Source: Myxococcales bacterium | Lineage (GTDB): Bacteria; Myxococcota_A; Polyangia; JAHFDS01 | Assembly: GCA_023248855.1 (NCBI GenBank) | Contig: JAHFDS010000027.1 | Location: forward strand, 1-35,080 | Reading direction: 5' to 3' | DNA length: 35,080 nt | In this document: positions 33,380 through 35,080 of the stretch, in pieces | Layout of the letters: every line of letters begins with the position of its first letter | Numbering within the stretch: the first letter of the stretch is position 1 | The notes under the pieces: model-generated | The model's input: only the letters and a program-made list of their open reading frames with translations | What the model was told of the DNA's origin: nothing | Databases searched by the model: none | Program-made: the position numbers and the translations under genes

Positions 33380-34351
33380 TCAGGGGCGTGGCGTGAGGAG
33401 CCGCCGTCGCCCGTGGAGGACCAGGGCGCCGGCGCCGAGCAGCACCGCGAACCACAGGGTGGCCAGCCGGACCAGGAACGTGGCCGCCACGGCGACCGGC
33501 GTCGTGATCCCGGTGCCGAGCCGGACCAGCAGGCTGGTCATCCCCGCCTCGGTCACGCCGAGGCCGCCCGGCAAGAACGACAGCGCCCCCGCGATCGTCG
33601 TGACTGCGTAGACGAACGTGGCCAGCGAGAGCGACGCGCTCGCTCCGGGGAACCCGCCGACCAGCAGCCACAGGGAGACGCACTCGGAGAACCAGGCCGC
33701 GACCGAGAGCAAGGTCGCCAGCGCGAGCGGCGTGGGGCGGAGCAGGCGCCAGGCGCTGTCGTACATGTCGTCGAGCCGCGTGCGAAAGCGCGCGGGGGCG
33801 ATCCGGAACAGTGTGTGCGCGACGCGGCGGGAGGACACGAGCCCGAGCGCCAGGACCACGAGCCCTGCGCCCGCGATCACGCCGAGGCCGCCCGTGCGGT
33901 GCGTGGCGACCCCTGAGATCGCAAGCAGCGCGAGGGCGAGCAGATCGGTCAGTCGCTCGGCCACCACGATCGGCGCCGTCCTTGACACCGCAATGCCTCG
34001 GCGGTCGCGCAAGAGGAAGCTCTTGAGCACCTCGCCGAGCTTGCCGGGCGTGACGGTCAGAGAGAATCCCGACACGAAGATGAGGGCGCTCTCCGCCACC
34101 GGGACGGACAGGTCCAGCACCCTGAGGTAGAGCTGCCACTTGCAGAAGCGCAGCGCGTAGTTCAGCAGGGCGAGCAAGAGGGCCGCGGCGAGCCACCGCC
34201 ACTCGAAGCTGGCGAGCGCGCCGCGGACGCGTCCCCAGTCGGCGTAGGCCACGAAGCCCACGTAGACCGCGGCGCCGAGCGCGATGCCGAGCAAGATCTT
34301 GCCGCGCCACGCGCGCGCGGCGGGAGGCGAGGCGGGAGCGTGGGGGGTCAT
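33380..34351 (-). CDS. LPG_synthase_TM-family integral membrane protein (UPF0104/MprF-flippase-like)
   Basis: 323 residues from ATG 34351, overlapping the upstream stop (ATGA). About eight transmembrane helices are visible, from ILLGIALGAAVYVGFVAYA near the N-terminus to FAVLLGAGALVL near the end. Family signatures are FSLTVTPGKLGEVLKSFLL and FLPGGLGVTEAGMTSLLVRL. These proteins share the flippase domain of MprF but lack the aminoacyl-PG synthase part; some are thought to move lipids or help glycolipid export. The substrate cannot be told here. Being in one coupled cluster with dynamin-like GTPases points to membrane-lipid biology, which is inference. Confidence 0.85.
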   Translation of the reverse strand: MTPHAPASPPAARAWRGKILLGIALGAAVYVGFVAYADWGRVRGALASFEWRWLAAALLLALLNYALRFCKWQLYLRVLDLSVPVAESALIFVSGFSLTVTPGKLGEVLKSFLLRDRRGIAVSRTAPIVVAERLTDLLALALLAISGVATHRTGGLGVIAGAGLVVLALGLVSSRRVAHTLFRIAPARFRTRLDDMYDSAWRLLRPTPLALATLLSVAAWFSECVSLWLLVGGFPGASASLSLATFVYAVTTIAGALSFLPGGLGVTEAGMTSLLVRLGTGITTPVAVAATFLVRLATLWFAVLLGAGALVLHGRRRLLTPRP

Positions 34352-35080
34352 TCTTCGAGGGCCTTTTCGGCCTGCTCGTACCACGGGCTCGTGCGCGCGA
34401 CGATCTTGAGGACGCGGCGATAGATCCTTTTTTGTTCCTCGCCGCGGGTGCGCTTGGCGTCGCGGCAGAGCTCGGCAGCCGCCTCCTCGAGCGCCGCCAG
34501 CACCCGGCGCGCCGCCAGGTCGCCGCGTCCACCGGCACGGATGGCGGCGTTGGCCGCCGCGAAGGCTTGCTCCAGCTTGCCAGCGTCGAGGCTGGCCTTG
34601 GCGTCCTGGTCGGCCAGGCGCTGCAAGCGGGGCCGCAGCTCCCCGGCGAGCGCGCCCTGGGAGATCGACAAGGCGCGATCGCGCGCAATCACGTCCTCGA
34701 TGGCCCGGACGGCCTCGCCGAGGTCTCCGCGGTGCTGGGCGCTGTCTGCACGGGCCAGCCCCGCGGCAATGCGGCGGACTTGATCGGCCAGCGCGGGAGG
34801 GCTCGCGGCGGCCGCGGCCGAGAAGTCGTGCTTGCGGTACGCGGCGACAGCATCGCCGCGCACGGTTTCGCCCGGGGGGGAGCCTTCGGCCTCGCTGCGC
34901 GCCTGCTCGCGCTTGATCTCACCCAGTAGCGGCGCCGCCTGTTCGTGGGTGCTCGCGCTCGCGGGAATAGCCGCCAGCGCGCGGCGAGCCTCGGGCCATG
35001 CGCGGCGCTCGCGGGCGCTGCGCGCCTGCTCGAGGCTGGCGCGGCCGGCCAGCTCGGTCTCCGCGCGGGTGAGCCAGTGG
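34348..35080 (-). CDS. C-terminal part of a helical-repeat (TPR-like) protein, runs off the right edge
   Basis: The frame has no stop from 34351 to the right edge, so at least 243 residues are present and the N-terminus lies outside; an internal GTG at 34863 is probably not the start. The sequence is Ala/Glu/Arg-rich helices of about 30-40 residues (WLTRAETELAGRASLEQARS, LGEIKREQARSEAEGS, LDAGKLEQAFAAANAAIRAG) resembling degenerate TPRs, ending KIVARTSPWYEQAEKALEE. In Myxococcota such regions often follow FHA domains, but none is visible here. Its stop overlaps the start of the LPG_synthase_TM-like gene by 4 nt, making it the first visible gene of the dynamin cluster. Confidence 0.7.
   Translation of the reverse strand, partial: HWLTRAETELAGRASLEQARSARERRAWPEARRALAAIPASASTHEQAAPLLGEIKREQARSEAEGSPPGETVRGDAVAAYRKHDFSAAAAASPPALADQVRRIAAGLARADSAQHRGDLGEAVRAIEDVIARDRALSISQGALAGELRPRLQRLADQDAKASLDAGKLEQAFAAANAAIRAGGRGDLAARRVLAALEEAAAELCRDAKRTRGEEQKRIYRRVLKIVARTSPWYEQAEKALEE

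Noticed and set aside
32958-34688. A 576-codon minus-strand frame across the lipoprotein and membrane-protein genes
   Set aside because: Extremely Arg/Pro/Ser-rich composition without conserved motifs; it is a shadow of genes that have clear family signatures.

Overview
High-GC bacterial chromosome segment (GC-rich third codon positions, frequent GTG and some TTG starts). A CarD/CdnL regulator, lysine/alanine-rich histone-like peptides and large TPR/GTPase proteins suggest Myxococcota or a related former deltaproteobacterial lineage. This placement rests on gene content only. The core of the window is the replication-origin neighbourhood: gyrB, recF, dnaN and dnaA on the minus strand, and rpmH-rnpA-yidD-yidC-khpB(jag)-mnmE on the plus strand.

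Layout. 1-1.6 kb: a ribbon-helix-helix/zinc-finger protein, coupled to an incomplete gene at the left edge, diverges from a RecB-like Fe-S nuclease; repeated GTGAYACG elements lie between them. 1.6-5.6 kb (minus): transaldolase, two acyl-CoA dehydrogenase-family proteins (the second without the usual catalytic glutamate) and trmB. 5.65-6.15 kb: two tandem lysine-rich peptides with their own promoter and intrinsic terminator. 6.4-8.5 kb (plus): pepA and carD, the latter behind a near-consensus sigma-70 promoter. 8.5-9.5 kb: decayed gene fragments. 9.5-16.0 kb (minus): dnaA-dnaN-recF-gyrB with a probable oriC between dnaA and dnaN; recF has no ATG/GTG/TTG upstream of its Walker A and apparently starts at CTG. 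16.0-16.5 kb: dnaA/rpmH divergent regulatory region. 16.5-20.8 kb (plus): ribosome, tRNA-processing, membrane-insertion and tRNA-modification genes, mostly joined by 4-nt overlaps.

20.8-24.6 kb (minus): rsmG followed by bioF-bioA-bioD. A perfect 16-bp parS lies on the stop codon of rsmG, a position where many bacteria carry parA-parB; here biotin genes follow. 24.7-27.4 kb (plus): coupled tsaD-rsmA-mutM.

27.3-35.1 kb (minus): a tightly coupled cluster that I consider the most interesting part. In transcription order it has the C-terminal part of a helical-repeat protein, an eight-helix LPG_synthase_TM-family membrane protein, a small acidic lipoprotein, an M48-like protein whose HExxH is RExxH, a dynamin-like GTPase with a hydrophobic paddle, a second dynamin-like GTPase fused to N-terminal TPRs, and rnhB. 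The composition suggests a membrane-remodelling or envelope-maintenance module; its function is not known to me.

No tRNA, rRNA, CRISPR array or insertion sequence was recognised.
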